Shown here: positions 38,379 through 47,539 of the stretch, in pieces
Numbering within the stretch: position 1 is the first letter of the stretch
How the letters are laid out: each line of letters starts with the position of its first letter
Source of the DNA: Terrimesophilobacter mesophilus
GTDB taxonomy: Bacteria; Actinomycetota; Actinomycetes; Actinomycetales; Microbacteriaceae
DNA length: 64,000 nucleotides
Assembly (NCBI RefSeq): GCF_014200375.1
Contig: NZ_JACHBP010000001.1
Span: forward strand, 372,001-436,000
Reading direction: 5' to 3'
The notes under the pieces: generated by a model
The model's input: the letters and a program-made list of their open reading frames with translations, nothing else
Told to the model about the DNA's origin: nothing
Databases searched by the model: none
Translations under genes and position numbers: made by a program

Positions 38379-40037
38379 TCAGCGCGCCGCGAGTTCTCTC
38401 GCGTGCTCGATCGCCTCGGGGGTGTCGGCGAACACCCGCCCGGCGTCGGTGAGCCTTGGCGCGGAGGTGAGAGCCGACAGCACCTTGCGGTGGCCGGGGC
38501 GAATACCGGAGAGCAGAACGACGATCCCGCGCTTCTCGAGCCGGGCGATGGCATCGTCGAGCATGAGGGCACCGGTCGCGTCGATCGTGCTCAGCCGGCT
38601 CATCCGCAGGATGACGACAGCGACATCCGTGACCTCGGAGAGTTCGAGCAGGAACCGATGGGCCGCGCCGAAGAACAGCGCACCGTCGAGCCGGAACGCG
38701 ACGATGCGGTCGTCGAGCAGGCTCTGCTCCTCGTCAGCATGGTCGGATTCGTCGAGAGGGACGCGAGAGACCTGCGCCGATCTCGCCACCGCGCGCAGCG
38801 CCACGACCCCGGCAAGGGCGAGCCCGACGATGACCGCTGTCACGAGGTCGATCGCGACCGTCACGCCGAAGGTGATGACGAGCACTATCGCATCGCCGCG
38901 GGAGGAGCGCAGGATGCTGCGGATCGCCCCGACCTGCACCATCTGCACCGTCGTGGCCAGCAGCACCCCTCCGAGAGCAGCGAGCGGGATGACTCCGACG
39001 AGCGGTGCCGCGACGAGGATGAACAGCAGGAGCACGATCGAGTGCGACAGCGAGGCGAGACGGGACCGGGCTCCGGCCCGGACGTTGACCGCAGTGCGGG
39101 CGATCGCGGCTGTCGCGGGGACGCCGCCGAAGAAGGGGACGACGAGGTTCGCAATGCCCTGTCCGAAGAGTTCGCGATCCGGGTTGTGCTTCTGCCCGAC
39201 GCTCATGGCGTCGGCCACTGTCGCGCACAGCAGGCTCTCGAGCGCCGCGAGTGCGGCGACGGCGACGGCGGAGGGCACGAGGGCGGCGAGCGCGACCGGG
39301 TCGAAGAATCCGGCGGACGGAGCGGGGATGCCGCGCGGCAGCTCGCCGACGACGCCGAGCTCAGGGGCCAGGAAGTATGCGACGGCCGTGGCCAGGGCGA
39401 CGGCGACGAACGACAGCGGAAACGCCGGCTTCCAGCGGGCGCCCAGCAGGATGACCGCCGCGACGCCGAGCGCGATCGCGACCGGGATCGGGTCCGGCGA
39501 CTGGACGAAACGCGCGGCCGCGTCGATGGCGAGGTCGACCACGCGCTCCTGGCCGCCCGGCGCGACTCCGAGCATGTTGGGCAGCTGCTGCAGGGCGATC
39601 ACGACGGCGATCCCCGCGGTGAACCCTTCGACGAGGGAGGACGGCAGGTAGCGCACATAGCGTCCGATGCCGGAGACGGAGAGCGCGACCAGGATGATGC
39701 CGGCCATGACACCCACCTGCAGCACGCCGGAGGGCCCGAACTCGTGCACGACCGGGATGAGCACGACCGTCATGGCACCCGTGGGCCCGGAGACCTGCAG
39801 GTTGCTGCCGCCGAAGATCGCGGCGAGGGCGCCGGCGATCACCGCGGTCGTGAGACCGGCCTCTGCACCGAGCCCCGATGCCACGCCGAAGGCCAGAGCG
39901 AGGGGCAGTGCGACGATCGCGACGGTGAGGCCCGCGATGAGATCGCGCCCGGGCGAGCGCGTGGCGGCGGTGAGGTCGGAGCGAACCGGCAGGAGGCTCC
40001 TCAGGAAGGTGCGTCCCGCTGACATCCGCCGCTTCAC
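38379..40037 (-). CDS. SulP-family anion transporter with STAS domain
   Basis: A 552-residue inner-membrane SLC26/SulP permease. The sulfate-transporter domain (about 25-400) begins SPGRDLIAGLTVAIVALPLALAFG in its first helix region and contains FGGVPATAAIARTAVNVRAGARS. The C-terminal STAS domain spans about 430-545. Substrate may be sulfate, bicarbonate or another anion. The GTG overlaps the arsR stop by 4 bases (GTGA), so the pair is a two-gene operon. Confidence 0.9.
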   Translation of the reverse strand: MKRRMSAGRTFLRSLLPVRSDLTAATRSPGRDLIAGLTVAIVALPLALAFGVASGLGAEAGLTTAVIAGALAAIFGGSNLQVSGPTGAMTVVLIPVVHEFGPSGVLQVGVMAGIILVALSVSGIGRYVRYLPSSLVEGFTAGIAVVIALQQLPNMLGVAPGGQERVVDLAIDAAARFVQSPDPIPVAIALGVAAVILLGARWKPAFPLSFVAVALATAVAYFLAPELGVVGELPRGIPAPSAGFFDPVALAALVPSAVAVAALAALESLLCATVADAMSVGQKHNPDRELFGQGIANLVVPFFGGVPATAAIARTAVNVRAGARSRLASLSHSIVLLLFILVAAPLVGVIPLAALGGVLLATTVQMVQVGAIRSILRSSRGDAIVLVITFGVTVAIDLVTAVIVGLALAGVVALRAVARSAQVSRVPLDESDHADEEQSLLDDRIVAFRLDGALFFGAAHRFLLELSEVTDVAVVILRMSRLSTIDATGALMLDDAIARLEKRGIVVLLSGIRPGHRKVLSALTSAPRLTDAGRVFADTPEAIEHARELAAR

Positions 40038-40405
40038 CGACGCGGGCCTGCGGCGGTCTTCGCGGTCCTCGATCCCTCCTCTTCGAGCGAGGCGAGGATG
40101 GTGCGGGAGTCTTCGAGGTTCGTCATGAGCAGCTGCTTCGCGACGGCGAGCAGCTGTGACACCCGAGGGTCACGCAGCGAGTAGAAGATCGTGTTGCCGT
40201 CGCGCCTGGTCACGACGACGTTCGCGCGCCGCAGTACGGCGAGCTGCTGGGAGAGCTGGGTGACCTCGAGGTCGAGCCGGTCGGCGAGTTCGCCGACGGA
40301 AACCTCCCCCAGGACGAGCTGCTCGAGCGCACGCACGCGCACCGGATGCGCGAGCGCCTTGAAGAGGTCGGCCTTGAGGGCCGCAACGGGGAGTTCTGTG
40401 GTCAC
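40034..40405 (-). CDS. ArsR-family regulator without cysteines
   Basis: A 123-residue winged-helix repressor-type protein. The HTH core is VSVGELADRLDLEVTQLSQQLAVLRRANVVVTRRDG (about residues 35-70). No Cys is present and the alpha-3 metal motif ELCVCD is replaced by ELADRL, so it is not a classical arsenic/metal or persulfide sensor. It is co-transcribed with the SulP gene and probably binds the palindrome at 40413. The inducer is unknown. Confidence 0.88.
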   Translation of the reverse strand: MTTELPVAALKADLFKALAHPVRVRALEQLVLGEVSVGELADRLDLEVTQLSQQLAVLRRANVVVTRRDGNTIFYSLRDPRVSQLLAVAKQLLMTNLEDSRTILASLEEEGSRTAKTAAGPRR

Positions 40406-40412
40406 TGCTCAA

Positions 40413-40436
40413 CTATATTGCAGATTTGCAGAATAG
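40413..40436 (-). promoter_or_regulatory. ArsR operator candidate
   Basis: 24-bp palindrome CTATnnTGCAnATnTGCAnnATAG (18 of 24 symmetric) beginning 8 bases upstream of the arsR ATG. It contains the minus-strand -10 TATAGT region. It strongly predicts autorepression of arsR-sulP. Confidence 0.65.
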
Positions 40437-40484
40437 CCAATCTGCTGATTCACGAACTAGTTCCCCGCCGTCGCCGTCCGGCGA

Positions 40485-41297
40485 TCACTTCCCGGCGTCG
40501 GACCTGCGCAGGATGCCCGCAGCGTGACGCAGAACGGGTTCGTCGACCATCATCCCCTCGTAGCGGAACACCCCGTTCTCGTTCGACGCCGCCGCGATGA
40601 CGCCCTGCGCCCAGGCGAACTCCTCCGCCGAAGGGCGATACGCCTCCAGGATCGCGGCGACCTGGCCGGGGTGAATGCAGGCGCTTGCGGCGAATCCGCT
40701 CGCCGCGGCATCCTGTGCTTCTGCCGCAAGCCCGTCGAGATCATCGATTGCGACGTGGACGGCGTCGATCGCGGCCTTGCGATGCGATCCGGCCGCGAGC
40801 AGCACCGAGGACCTCGCGTGCCGGGCGACATCGCGATACCGGCCGTCGCGATCGCGGCTGGAGGTGCCGCCGAGGGAGGCGACGAGATCCTCTGCGCCCC
40901 ACATGAGTGCGACGACGGAGTCGTGCGCAGCGAGGGCGGGCGCCGCCAGGACCCCTTCCGCCGTCTCGCACAGCGCCACGACTCCGTACCCGTCGAGCGC
41001 TCCGATCTGGTGAGGGGACCTGGCCTTGGGCAGCATGACGGTGCGGTAGTGCGTGCGCTCCAGCACCGCCAGGTCAGCGGCGAAATCGTCGGAGTCCGCC
41101 GCGTTCACCCGCACGATCGTCGTCGCTGGGTCGAGCTGGTGGGCGACCAGCGCCTCCCGCGCGGCCGGTTTGTCGTCCGCCGCCACGGCATCCTCCAGGT
41201 CGAGGATGACCCCCGGTGATCGCGCCGCCGCCTTGTCGAACCGATCTGGTCGGTCCGCAGGGCAGAACAGCAGGGCGGACGGGAAGTCGAAACTCAT
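40485..41297 (-). CDS. CitE-like acyl-CoA lyase (HpcH/HpaI family)
   Basis: A 270-residue TIM-barrel lyase. The Mg-binding and CoA motifs are in VILDLEDAVAADDKPAAR (residues 31-48), Arg in IVRVNAADS and MWGAEDLVASLGG. It is the equivalent of M. tuberculosis Rv2498c, reported to act on short methylmalyl/citramalyl-CoA-type thioesters. In this operon it may finish leucine degradation or serve methylglyoxylate-type side reactions. It is not a citrate lyase complex subunit, since no citD/citF is present. The ATG overlaps the maoC stop (ATGA). Confidence 0.85.
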   Translation of the reverse strand: MSFDFPSALLFCPADRPDRFDKAAARSPGVILDLEDAVAADDKPAAREALVAHQLDPATTIVRVNAADSDDFAADLAVLERTHYRTVMLPKARSPHQIGALDGYGVVALCETAEGVLAAPALAAHDSVVALMWGAEDLVASLGGTSSRDRDGRYRDVARHARSSVLLAAGSHRKAAIDAVHVAIDDLDGLAAEAQDAAASGFAASACIHPGQVAAILEAYRPSAEEFAWAQGVIAAASNENGVFRYEGMMVDEPVLRHAAGILRRSDAGK

Positions 41298-41806
41298 TGC
41301 GCCGCTTCTTCGCACCAGACCAGCGTGTTGCGCACCGCCGTCGCGACGACGACGCCGTCCTGGTTCTTCGCCGTGTGGTGAAGGGTCACGATGCCCTGCC
41401 CGGGACGAGACTTCGACAGGCGCTTGGCGCGCACGAGAGTCTGCGAGTACAGCGTGTCCCCGTGGAATACCGGATGCGGGAACACCACCTCGTCGAAGCC
41501 GAGGTTCCCGACGATCGTGCGCTCCGTGAGTTGCGCGACTGAGCTGCCGACCATCGTCGACAGTGTCAGCATCGAATTCACCAGGCGCTGACCGAACGGC
41601 TGCGTGGCAGACCAGGCCGCGTCGAGATGGAGGGACTGCGAATTCATCGTCATGGTCGTGAACAGGATGTTGTCCGATTCTGAGATCGTGCGCCCCGGCC
41701 GGTGGAGATACAGCGCTCCGACCTCGAACTCCTCGAAGTACAGGCCGCGCTGGAGAATCTCGCGTCCCTGGCCCGCGGCCCCGGATCCCGCTGTCTGGTC
41801 TGGCAT
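41294..41806 (-). CDS. MaoC-family enoyl-CoA hydratase-like protein
   Basis: A 170-residue hotdog-fold protein, homologous to Rv2499c. It contains the MaoC-type active region (RTISESDNILFTTMTMNSQSLHLD, residues 39-62, with the Asp/His substitutes of the (R)-hydratase motif) and HPVFHGDTLYSQT. It probably hydrates or dehydrates a branched acyl-CoA in the same pathway. It lies 25 bases after the acyl-CoA dehydrogenase gene and overlaps citE by 4 bases. Confidence 0.85.
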   Translation of the reverse strand: MPDQTAGSGAAGQGREILQRGLYFEEFEVGALYLHRPGRTISESDNILFTTMTMNSQSLHLDAAWSATQPFGQRLVNSMLTLSTMVGSSVAQLTERTIVGNLGFDEVVFPHPVFHGDTLYSQTLVRAKRLSKSRPGQGIVTLHHTAKNQDGVVVATAVRNTLVWCEEAAQ

Positions 41807-41831
41807 CCCTGTCCTCCCTCTCCTGCTCAGG

Positions 41832-42998
41832 CTAGCCGTCGAGCCCGAGCGATCGGGCGATGATCATGAGCTGGACCTCGTTCGTCCCCTCGCCGATCTC
41901 GAGGATCTTCGAGTCCCGGTACTGGCGCGCGACGAGGCTCTCGTTCATGAAGCCGTATCCGCCGAAGATCTGCGTGGCATCGCGCGCGTTCCTCATGGCC
42001 GCGTCGCTCGCGACGAGCTTCGCGATCGCCGCCTCCGTCTTGAACGACAGTCCGGCGTCGCAGCGCCGTGCCGCGTCGTACCATGCGAGCCGCGACGTGT
42101 GCACTCTCGCCTGCATCTGCGCGATCGTGAAGGCGATGAACTGGTGGCGTCCGATCGGCACACCGAACACGTTGCGGGACTTCGCGTATTTCACCGACTC
42201 CTCGACGCATCCTTCGGCGGCCCCCGTCGCGAGTGCAGCCACAGCGATGCGCCCCTCGTCGAGGGTGCGGAGGAAGTTCGCGAACCCGCGTCCGCGCTCG
42301 CCCAGCAGGTTGGCCTCCGGGACCCGCACATCCTCGAAGGTGAGCGGATGCGTGTCGGATGCCCGCCAGCCGACCTTGTCGTATGCCGGCTCGACGGTGA
42401 ACCCCTGCGTGCCGTGCGGGACGATGATCGTGGAGAGCTCCTTCGTGACCGTTCCGTCTGCACGTGTGCGCTCACCGGTCACCGCAGCGACCGAGATGAA
42501 GCGGGAGATCGGGGTGCCCGAGTTCGTGATGAACTGCTTCGAGCCGTTGACCAGCCATTCTCCGTCGTCGAGGACAGCCGTCGTGCGTGTCGCGCCGGCA
42601 TCCGACCCCGCCTCGGCCTCGGTGAGCCCGAACCCGGCGAGCGCGCGACCCGTGACGAGGTCCGGCAGCCAGGTGTCCTTCTGCTCCTCGGTGCCGTAAC
42701 GGAAGATGGGCATGGCTCCGAGGCCGATGGCAGCCTCGAGCGTGATCGCGATCGACTGGTCGACGCGCGCGAGCGCTTCGATGGCGAGGCACAGGGAGAA
42801 GTAGTCCCCGCCCTGGCCGCCGACCTCCTCGGGGAACGGGAGGCCGAACAGGCCGAGGTCGCCCATCTGCGCGACGACGTCCATCGGCAGCTCGTGCCTG
42901 GTGTCCGCCTCATAGGACCGCGGCGCGACGACGGTGTCGGCGAAGTCCCTCACCATGGCGGAGAGGTCGTGTTCGTCTTCGGACAGTTGCGGGTTCAC
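41832..42998 (-). CDS. Acyl-CoA dehydrogenase, branched-chain catabolism
   Basis: A 388-residue FAD enzyme matching FadE19 by operon position. FAD/substrate motifs FGLTEAEAGSD and QIFGGYGFMNE are clear. The catalytic base is Glu in the MCAD/SBCAD position (EIGEGTNEVQ). Human isovaleryl-CoA dehydrogenase has Ala there and a Glu elsewhere, so this may be a short/branched-chain type instead. The GTG start overlaps the carboxylase stop (GTGA). Confidence 0.9.
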   Translation of the reverse strand: MNPQLSEDEHDLSAMVRDFADTVVAPRSYEADTRHELPMDVVAQMGDLGLFGLPFPEEVGGQGGDYFSLCLAIEALARVDQSIAITLEAAIGLGAMPIFRYGTEEQKDTWLPDLVTGRALAGFGLTEAEAGSDAGATRTTAVLDDGEWLVNGSKQFITNSGTPISRFISVAAVTGERTRADGTVTKELSTIIVPHGTQGFTVEPAYDKVGWRASDTHPLTFEDVRVPEANLLGERGRGFANFLRTLDEGRIAVAALATGAAEGCVEESVKYAKSRNVFGVPIGRHQFIAFTIAQMQARVHTSRLAWYDAARRCDAGLSFKTEAAIAKLVASDAAMRNARDATQIFGGYGFMNESLVARQYRDSKILEIGEGTNEVQLMIIARSLGLDG

Positions 42999-44998
42999 GG
43001 TGTTGTCTCCTGCGGTTCGATGGTGGCGAGCAGTTCGTCCAGTTTCACGAGGTCACCCGGGCGGGCGCTGAGAGAGACTCGGCCCGCAATCGATGCGACC
43101 AGTTTGTGCTCCATTTTCATGGCCTCGACCGTGACGATGGTGGCGCCGGCTTCGACCAGGTCGCCGTCGGAGACCGGCACGGCGACGACCGTGCCGGGCA
43201 TGGGTGAGCGCACCTCCGGGGCTACCGGGCGGCTTCCCCGGTCGATGGCGGCGAGCGCCTCCGCGAGCTCCGCCTCCCGGTCGACGACGCGCAGCGGCCA
43301 GCTGAAGCCGTCCTGGCCGAGCCAGAGCACATCTCCGTCGCGGACGATCGCCCACCTCGTGGTCACACCGTCGACCTCGACCGCTTCTCCGACCCGACGG
43401 ACCGTATGCGTTGAGTCGCCGACCGTGAACCGCTCCCCCTCGACGAGCACCTCGACGCGCTCGGTCGGGTTCGTTGCGAACACGAACCGACGCGGCGCGC
43501 GGATGCCGCCGGTGCGCCAGCCGGTGGCGGTGTGCCAGACGCCGGCCTCCACTGGGTTCGGCACGGTGAGTGCGACCGCTGCAGCACACAGCAGTGCAGC
43601 ATCCGGATGCCGGAAGGCGAGGTCGGGGAGTTTCCGCTCGATGAGGGTCGTCTCGAGCCGCCCGGCCTGCACGTCGGGGTCTGCGATGAGGGCGCGGAGG
43701 TATTCGATGTTCGTGCGAACGCCCAGCACCGTCGTCTCGGACAGTGCCGTGTCGAGTCGAGACAGCGCCGCCGCGCGGTCCGTACCCCACGCGATGACCT
43801 TCGCGAGCATCGGGTCGTAGTTCGGGGACACCGTGAGACCGGTCACGAGGGAACTGTCGACCCGAACGCCGTCGCCGGAGGCTTCGTGAAGCGCCAGGAT
43901 CGTGCCCGTACTGGGCAGGAACCCGCTCTCCGGATCCTCCGCATACACGCGCGCCTCGACGGCGTGGCCGCGCGGCACGATGTCGTCCTGTCCGATCGTG
44001 AGCGTGTCGCCCGCGGCGATGCGCACCTGCCAGGCGACGAGATCGACGCCGGTCACGAGTTCGGTGACCGGATGCTCGACCTGCAGCCGGGTGTTCATCT
44101 CCATGAAGAAGAACTCGTCCGGCGCATCGTCGGAGACGAGGAACTCGACCGTTCCCGCGCCGACATATCCGACACTCCGCGCGACAGTGCAGGCCGCTTC
44201 GCCGATACGCGCTCGCGTCTCCTCGCTCAGGAGCACCGACGGCGCCTCCTCGATGACCTTCTGGTGGCGGCGCTGCAGGGAGCACTCGCGTTCGACGAGG
44301 TGGATCGTGTTGCCGTGCGCGTCGGCGAGAAGCTGCACCTCGATGTGGCGTGGTGCGGTGACGAGCCGTTCGAGCAGAAGCGTGTCGTCGCCGAATGCCG
44401 CCCGGGCCACGCGACGAGCGGTCGCAAGGCCTTCCGACAGGCCGGAACGCTCGAACACGGGCTCCATCCCCTTGCCGCCGCCGCCGGCAGAGGGCTTGAT
44501 CAGGATCGGGAAGCCGAGTTCGACCGCCGCCGCCTCCAGGTCGCCGTCGCTGAGCGGTGAGCCGTCGGGCCCGAGCGATGTCACACCCTGGATGACCGGC
44601 ACCCCCGCCTTTGCGACGTGCTCCTTGGCGCGGATCTTGTCTCCCATGAGTCCGAGCGCCTCGACTCCCGGCCCGATGAACACGATCCCGACGTCATCGC
44701 ACGCGCGCGCGAAGTCCGCGTTCTCGGAGAGGAAACCGTATCCGGGATGGATGGCCCGGGCGCCGGTCGCCCTGGCGGCCTCGATGATCGCGGGGATGCT
44801 GAGGTAGCTCTCCTGCGCGGGCGGCGGGCCGATGCGCACGGCGATGTCGGCATCCGTCACATGCTTCGCGCGTCGGTCGGCGTCGCTGTACACGGCCACC
44901 GAGCGGATGCCGAGCTCCCGAAGCGTGCGGATCACCCGGCAGGCGATCTCGCCGCGGTTCGCGACGAGCACTGTGTCGAACATGGCCACGGTCGTCAC
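42995..44998 (-). CDS. accA1: Acyl-CoA carboxylase biotin-containing alpha subunit (methylcrotonyl-CoA type)
   Basis: A 667-residue protein joining biotin carboxylase (about 5-450, starting [22 protein letters not shown] grasp [15 protein letters not shown] ... [13 protein letters not shown]) to a C-terminal biotinyl domain with AMKMEH. It carboxylates biotin, and the beta subunit transfers CO2 to 3-methylcrotonyl-CoA in leucine breakdown. The GTG at 44998 overlaps the beta-subunit stop by 4 bases, like its operon mates; ATG 44983 is an alternative. Named after M. tuberculosis accA1 by synteny. Confidence 0.93.
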   Translation of the reverse strand: MTTVAMFDTVLVANRGEIACRVIRTLRELGIRSVAVYSDADRRAKHVTDADIAVRIGPPPAQESYLSIPAIIEAARATGARAIHPGYGFLSENADFARACDDVGIVFIGPGVEALGLMGDKIRAKEHVAKAGVPVIQGVTSLGPDGSPLSDGDLEAAAVELGFPILIKPSAGGGGKGMEPVFERSGLSEGLATARRVARAAFGDDTLLLERLVTAPRHIEVQLLADAHGNTIHLVERECSLQRRHQKVIEEAPSVLLSEETRARIGEAACTVARSVGYVGAGTVEFLVSDDAPDEFFFMEMNTRLQVEHPVTELVTGVDLVAWQVRIAAGDTLTIGQDDIVPRGHAVEARVYAEDPESGFLPSTGTILALHEASGDGVRVDSSLVTGLTVSPNYDPMLAKVIAWGTDRAAALSRLDTALSETTVLGVRTNIEYLRALIADPDVQAGRLETTLIERKLPDLAFRHPDAALLCAAAVALTVPNPVEAGVWHTATGWRTGGIRAPRRFVFATNPTERVEVLVEGERFTVGDSTHTVRRVGEAVEVDGVTTRWAIVRDGDVLWLGQDGFSWPLRVVDREAELAEALAAIDRGSRPVAPEVRSPMPGTVVAVPVSDGDLVEAGATIVTVEAMKMEHKLVASIAGRVSLSARPGDLVKLDELLATIEPQETTP

Positions 44999-46602
44999 AT
45001 CCGGAACAGGCCGAAGGCCGGGTCGGGAAGCGGGGTGCGCGAGGCGACCTCGAGGGCGAGACCGAGGACGGTGCGCGTATCGGCGGGGTCGATGATGCCG
45101 TCGTCCCAGAGCCTGGCAGTCGAGTAGTAGGGGCTGCCCTGTGCCTCGTACTGCTCGGCGATAGGGGCCTTGAATGCCGCCTCGTCCTCTGCGGACCAGC
45201 TCTCCCCCGCTGCATCCAGCTGGTCGCGCTTGATCGTGGCGAGCACACTCGAGGCCTGCGCTCCGCCCATGACCGAGATGCGGCTCGCCGGCCACATCCA
45301 GAGGAACCGCGGGCTGTAGGCGCGACCGCACATCGAGTAATTTCCTGCGCCGAACGAGCCGCCGATCACGAAGGTGAATTTGGGCACCCTCGTCGTGGCG
45401 ACGGCGGTGACCATCTTCGCGCCGTCCTTGGCGATGCCGCCGGCCTCGGCATCCCTGCCCACCATGAATCCGGAGATGTTCTGCAGGAACACGAGCGGGA
45501 TGCCGCGCTGGTCGCACAGTTCGATGAAGTGCGCGCCCTTGAGCGCGGATTCGGAGAACAGGATGCCGTTGTTGGCGACGATGCCCACCGGATGCCCGTG
45601 CACGTGCGCGAAGCCCGTCACCAGGGTCGTACCGTACTCGCGCTTGAACTCGTGGAACCGGCTGCCGTCGACGAGCCGGGCGATGACCTCGTGCACGTCG
45701 TACTGGCCCTGGACGTCGACCGGGACGGCGCCGTAGAGTTCTGCGGGGTCGGCATCCGGCTCGCTCGGCTCGATGACCTCCCAGGCACGGGGCGACGGCG
45801 CGGGCAGCGTCGCGACGATGTCGCGCACGATCTGCAGGGCGTGCTCGTCGTTCTCCGCGAGATGGTCTGTCACGCCCGAGGTACGCGAGTGCAGCTCTCC
45901 GCCGCCGAGTTCCTCGGCCGTGACGATCTCGCCGATCGCGGCCTTCACGAGCGGAGGTCCGCCGAGGAAGATCGTGCCCTGGTTGCGCACGATCACGGTC
46001 TCGTCGCTCATCGCCGGCACATACGCTCCGCCCGCGGTCGAGGAGCCGAGCACGGCGGCGATCTGCGGGATCCCCAGGCCGGACATCCGCGCCTGGTTGT
46101 AGAAGATGCGCCCGAAATGATCGCGGTCGGGGAAGACCTCGTCCTGCTTCGGCAGGAACGCGCCGCCCGAGTCGACGAGGTAGACGCACGGGAGCCGGTT
46201 CTCGAGCGCGATCTCCTGCGCGCGCAGGTGCTTCTTGACCGTCATCGGGTAGTACGTGCCGCCCTTGACGGTCGCGTCGTTCGCCACGACCATGACGGCG
46301 CGGCCGTGCACGAGGCCGATTCCGGCGACGAGACCTGCGCTCGGGCTGTCGTTGCCGTAGAGATCGTGGGCGGCGAGCGGAGCCACCTCGAGGAACGGGC
46401 TGCCGTCGTCCAGCAGGCGTTCGACGCGGTCGCGCGGCAGGAGTTTACCCCTGGCCAGGTGGCGCTGGCGGGACTTCTCAGACCCTCCGAGGGAGGCGAC
46501 CCGCAGCTTCTCGTTGAGCTCGGCGACGAGGGAGCGCTGCGCGGCGTCGTTCGCCGCGAAGCCGTCACTCGCGGTGTCAAGCGCGCTGTGCAGGGTCTCC
46601 AT
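44995..46602 (-). CDS. accD1: Acyl-CoA carboxylase carboxyltransferase (methylcrotonyl-CoA beta subunit)
   Basis: A 535-residue carboxyltransferase with two crotonase-like halves. Length and motifs ([59 protein letters not shown]) fit methylcrotonyl-CoA carboxylase and not the propionyl/acetyl types. It works with the alpha subunit encoded downstream (GTGA overlap). It is the first gene of the operon; a TetR operator lies between it and the divergent regulator. Confidence 0.93.
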   Translation of the reverse strand: METLHSALDTASDGFAANDAAQRSLVAELNEKLRVASLGGSEKSRQRHLARGKLLPRDRVERLLDDGSPFLEVAPLAAHDLYGNDSPSAGLVAGIGLVHGRAVMVVANDATVKGGTYYPMTVKKHLRAQEIALENRLPCVYLVDSGGAFLPKQDEVFPDRDHFGRIFYNQARMSGLGIPQIAAVLGSSTAGGAYVPAMSDETVIVRNQGTIFLGGPPLVKAAIGEIVTAEELGGGELHSRTSGVTDHLAENDEHALQIVRDIVATLPAPSPRAWEVIEPSEPDADPAELYGAVPVDVQGQYDVHEVIARLVDGSRFHEFKREYGTTLVTGFAHVHGHPVGIVANNGILFSESALKGAHFIELCDQRGIPLVFLQNISGFMVGRDAEAGGIAKDGAKMVTAVATTRVPKFTFVIGGSFGAGNYSMCGRAYSPRFLWMWPASRISVMGGAQASSVLATIKRDQLDAAGESWSAEDEAAFKAPIAEQYEAQGSPYYSTARLWDDGIIDPADTRTVLGLALEVASRTPLPDPAFGLFRM

Positions 46603-46678
46603 CGACGGCTCCGGCCTCTGTCTGGCTTCTGGTACGGCGGTCGGCGGAGTGACTTGTGGTCATGCCCCGCTGCAACTA

Positions 46679-46696
46679 GGTTAGTGATCGCTAACC
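46679..46696. promoter_or_regulatory. TetR operator of the leucine-catabolism operon
   Basis: GGTTAG-T-GATC-G-CTAACC, an 18-bp palindrome broken at a single pair. It lies between accD1 (minus) and the divergent TetR gene, 24 bases before the latter's ATG. Confidence 0.68.
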
Positions 46697-46719
46697 GATT
46701 TGTCTACAGGCGGGAACGG

Positions 46720-47310
46720 ATGACGACGCAGCGAGTGTCCATGACAACCGCACGCGGCCGCGCCAAGGCGAGCCGTCGGGAGGCACTGCTCACTGCGGCC
46801 GCCCGTCTCTTCGCCGAGCGCGGGTACCCCGGGACGTCGATCGAGGAACTCGGCGCGGCCGCCGGCGTGAGCGGCCCGGCACTCTACAAGCACTTCAGCG
46901 GTAAACAGGCGATGCTCGCCGCGATCCTGCTCGAGGCGAGCGAGGGGCTCCATTCCGGCGGAAGGGACGTGCTCTCCCGGGCTACCGGCGCCGACGCTCT
47001 TCGGGCCCTCGTCGCATTCCACGTGGAATTCGCGCTCGACAATGCCGACGTCATCCGGGTGCAGGACCGCGACCTCGGCCAGCTCGCCGAAGACGACCGC
47101 CACACCGTGCGCACCCTGCAGCGGCTTTACGTCGAGGCGTGGGTCGAGGTGCTGGCAGGGTTGAATCCGGATGCCGACCGGGCCGTCCTGCGCACGCGCG
47201 CCCACGCGGTCTTCGGCCTGCTCAACTCGACACCGCACAGTGGACTCGACCTCGACCGTGCCACCCTGCGCCGCGAACTCGAGCGCATGGCGCTCGCGGC
47301 CCTCGCCTGA
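46720..47310 (+). CDS. TetR-family regulator of branched-chain catabolism
   Basis: A 196-residue regulator. The HTH spans about residues 20-65 (ASRREALLTAAARLFAERGYPGTSIEELGAAAGVSGPALYKHFSGKQAML). Its divergent position next to accD1 and the intervening palindrome predict that it represses the carboxylase-dehydrogenase operon until an acyl-CoA or related ligand appears. TetR regulators divergent from this operon are known in other actinobacteria. ATG 46720 chosen; ATG 46741 is an in-frame alternative. Confidence 0.88.
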   Translation: MTTQRVSMTTARGRAKASRREALLTAAARLFAERGYPGTSIEELGAAAGVSGPALYKHFSGKQAMLAAILLEASEGLHSGGRDVLSRATGADALRALVAFHVEFALDNADVIRVQDRDLGQLAEDDRHTVRTLQRLYVEAWVEVLAGLNPDADRAVLRTRAHAVFGLLNSTPHSGLDLDRATLRRELERMALAALA

Positions 47311-47342
47311 ACTCGCCTGCTCTCTCCTGCTCTTCTCCCGTT

Positions 47343-47398
47343 GAGTCGGGCCGTTTTGCGGGTCTGAAGTGCGCAGCACCCTCAAAATGACCCGACTC
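47343..47398. repeat. 56-bp palindromic repeat, copy 1
   Basis: 21-nt arms around a 14-nt loop, about 30 bases downstream of the TetR stop. Arms differ at three positions, one able to pair as G-U. The outer CCGTTGAGTCGGG (47338-47350) pairs perfectly over 13 bases with 47391-47403. Same architecture as copy 2 at 50419. It may double as the TetR gene terminator. Confidence 0.75.
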
Positions 47399-47405
47399 AA
47401 CGGAA

Positions 47406-47483
47406 GGGGGCGGAAACGGAGGGGGCGGAAACGGAGGGAGCAGATGCGGGGCAGATGCGGGGCGGATGCGGGCCGGATGCGGG
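47406..47483. repeat. Two G-rich minisatellites
   Basis: GGGGGCGGAAACGGA twice (47406-47435), then four 11-bp units of GCAGATGCGGG type (47440-47483; the third and fourth units vary at one to two bases). Located between palindromic repeat copy 1 and the MFS gene. Confidence 0.8.
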
Positions 47484-47527
47484 CAGAAGCGATGCACCGA
47501 ATGCGCGATCGTGACCGACGTGCCGGG

Positions 47528-47533
47528 TACCCT
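47528..47533 (+). promoter_or_regulatory. Candidate leaderless -10 of the MFS gene
   Basis: TACCCT, 6 bases before the GTG at 47540. Confidence 0.4.
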
Positions 47534-47539
47534 TGGCAG

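Noticed and set aside
47440-47483. CRISPR array
   Set aside because: The 11-bp units are contiguous with no spacers and no cas genes are nearby.
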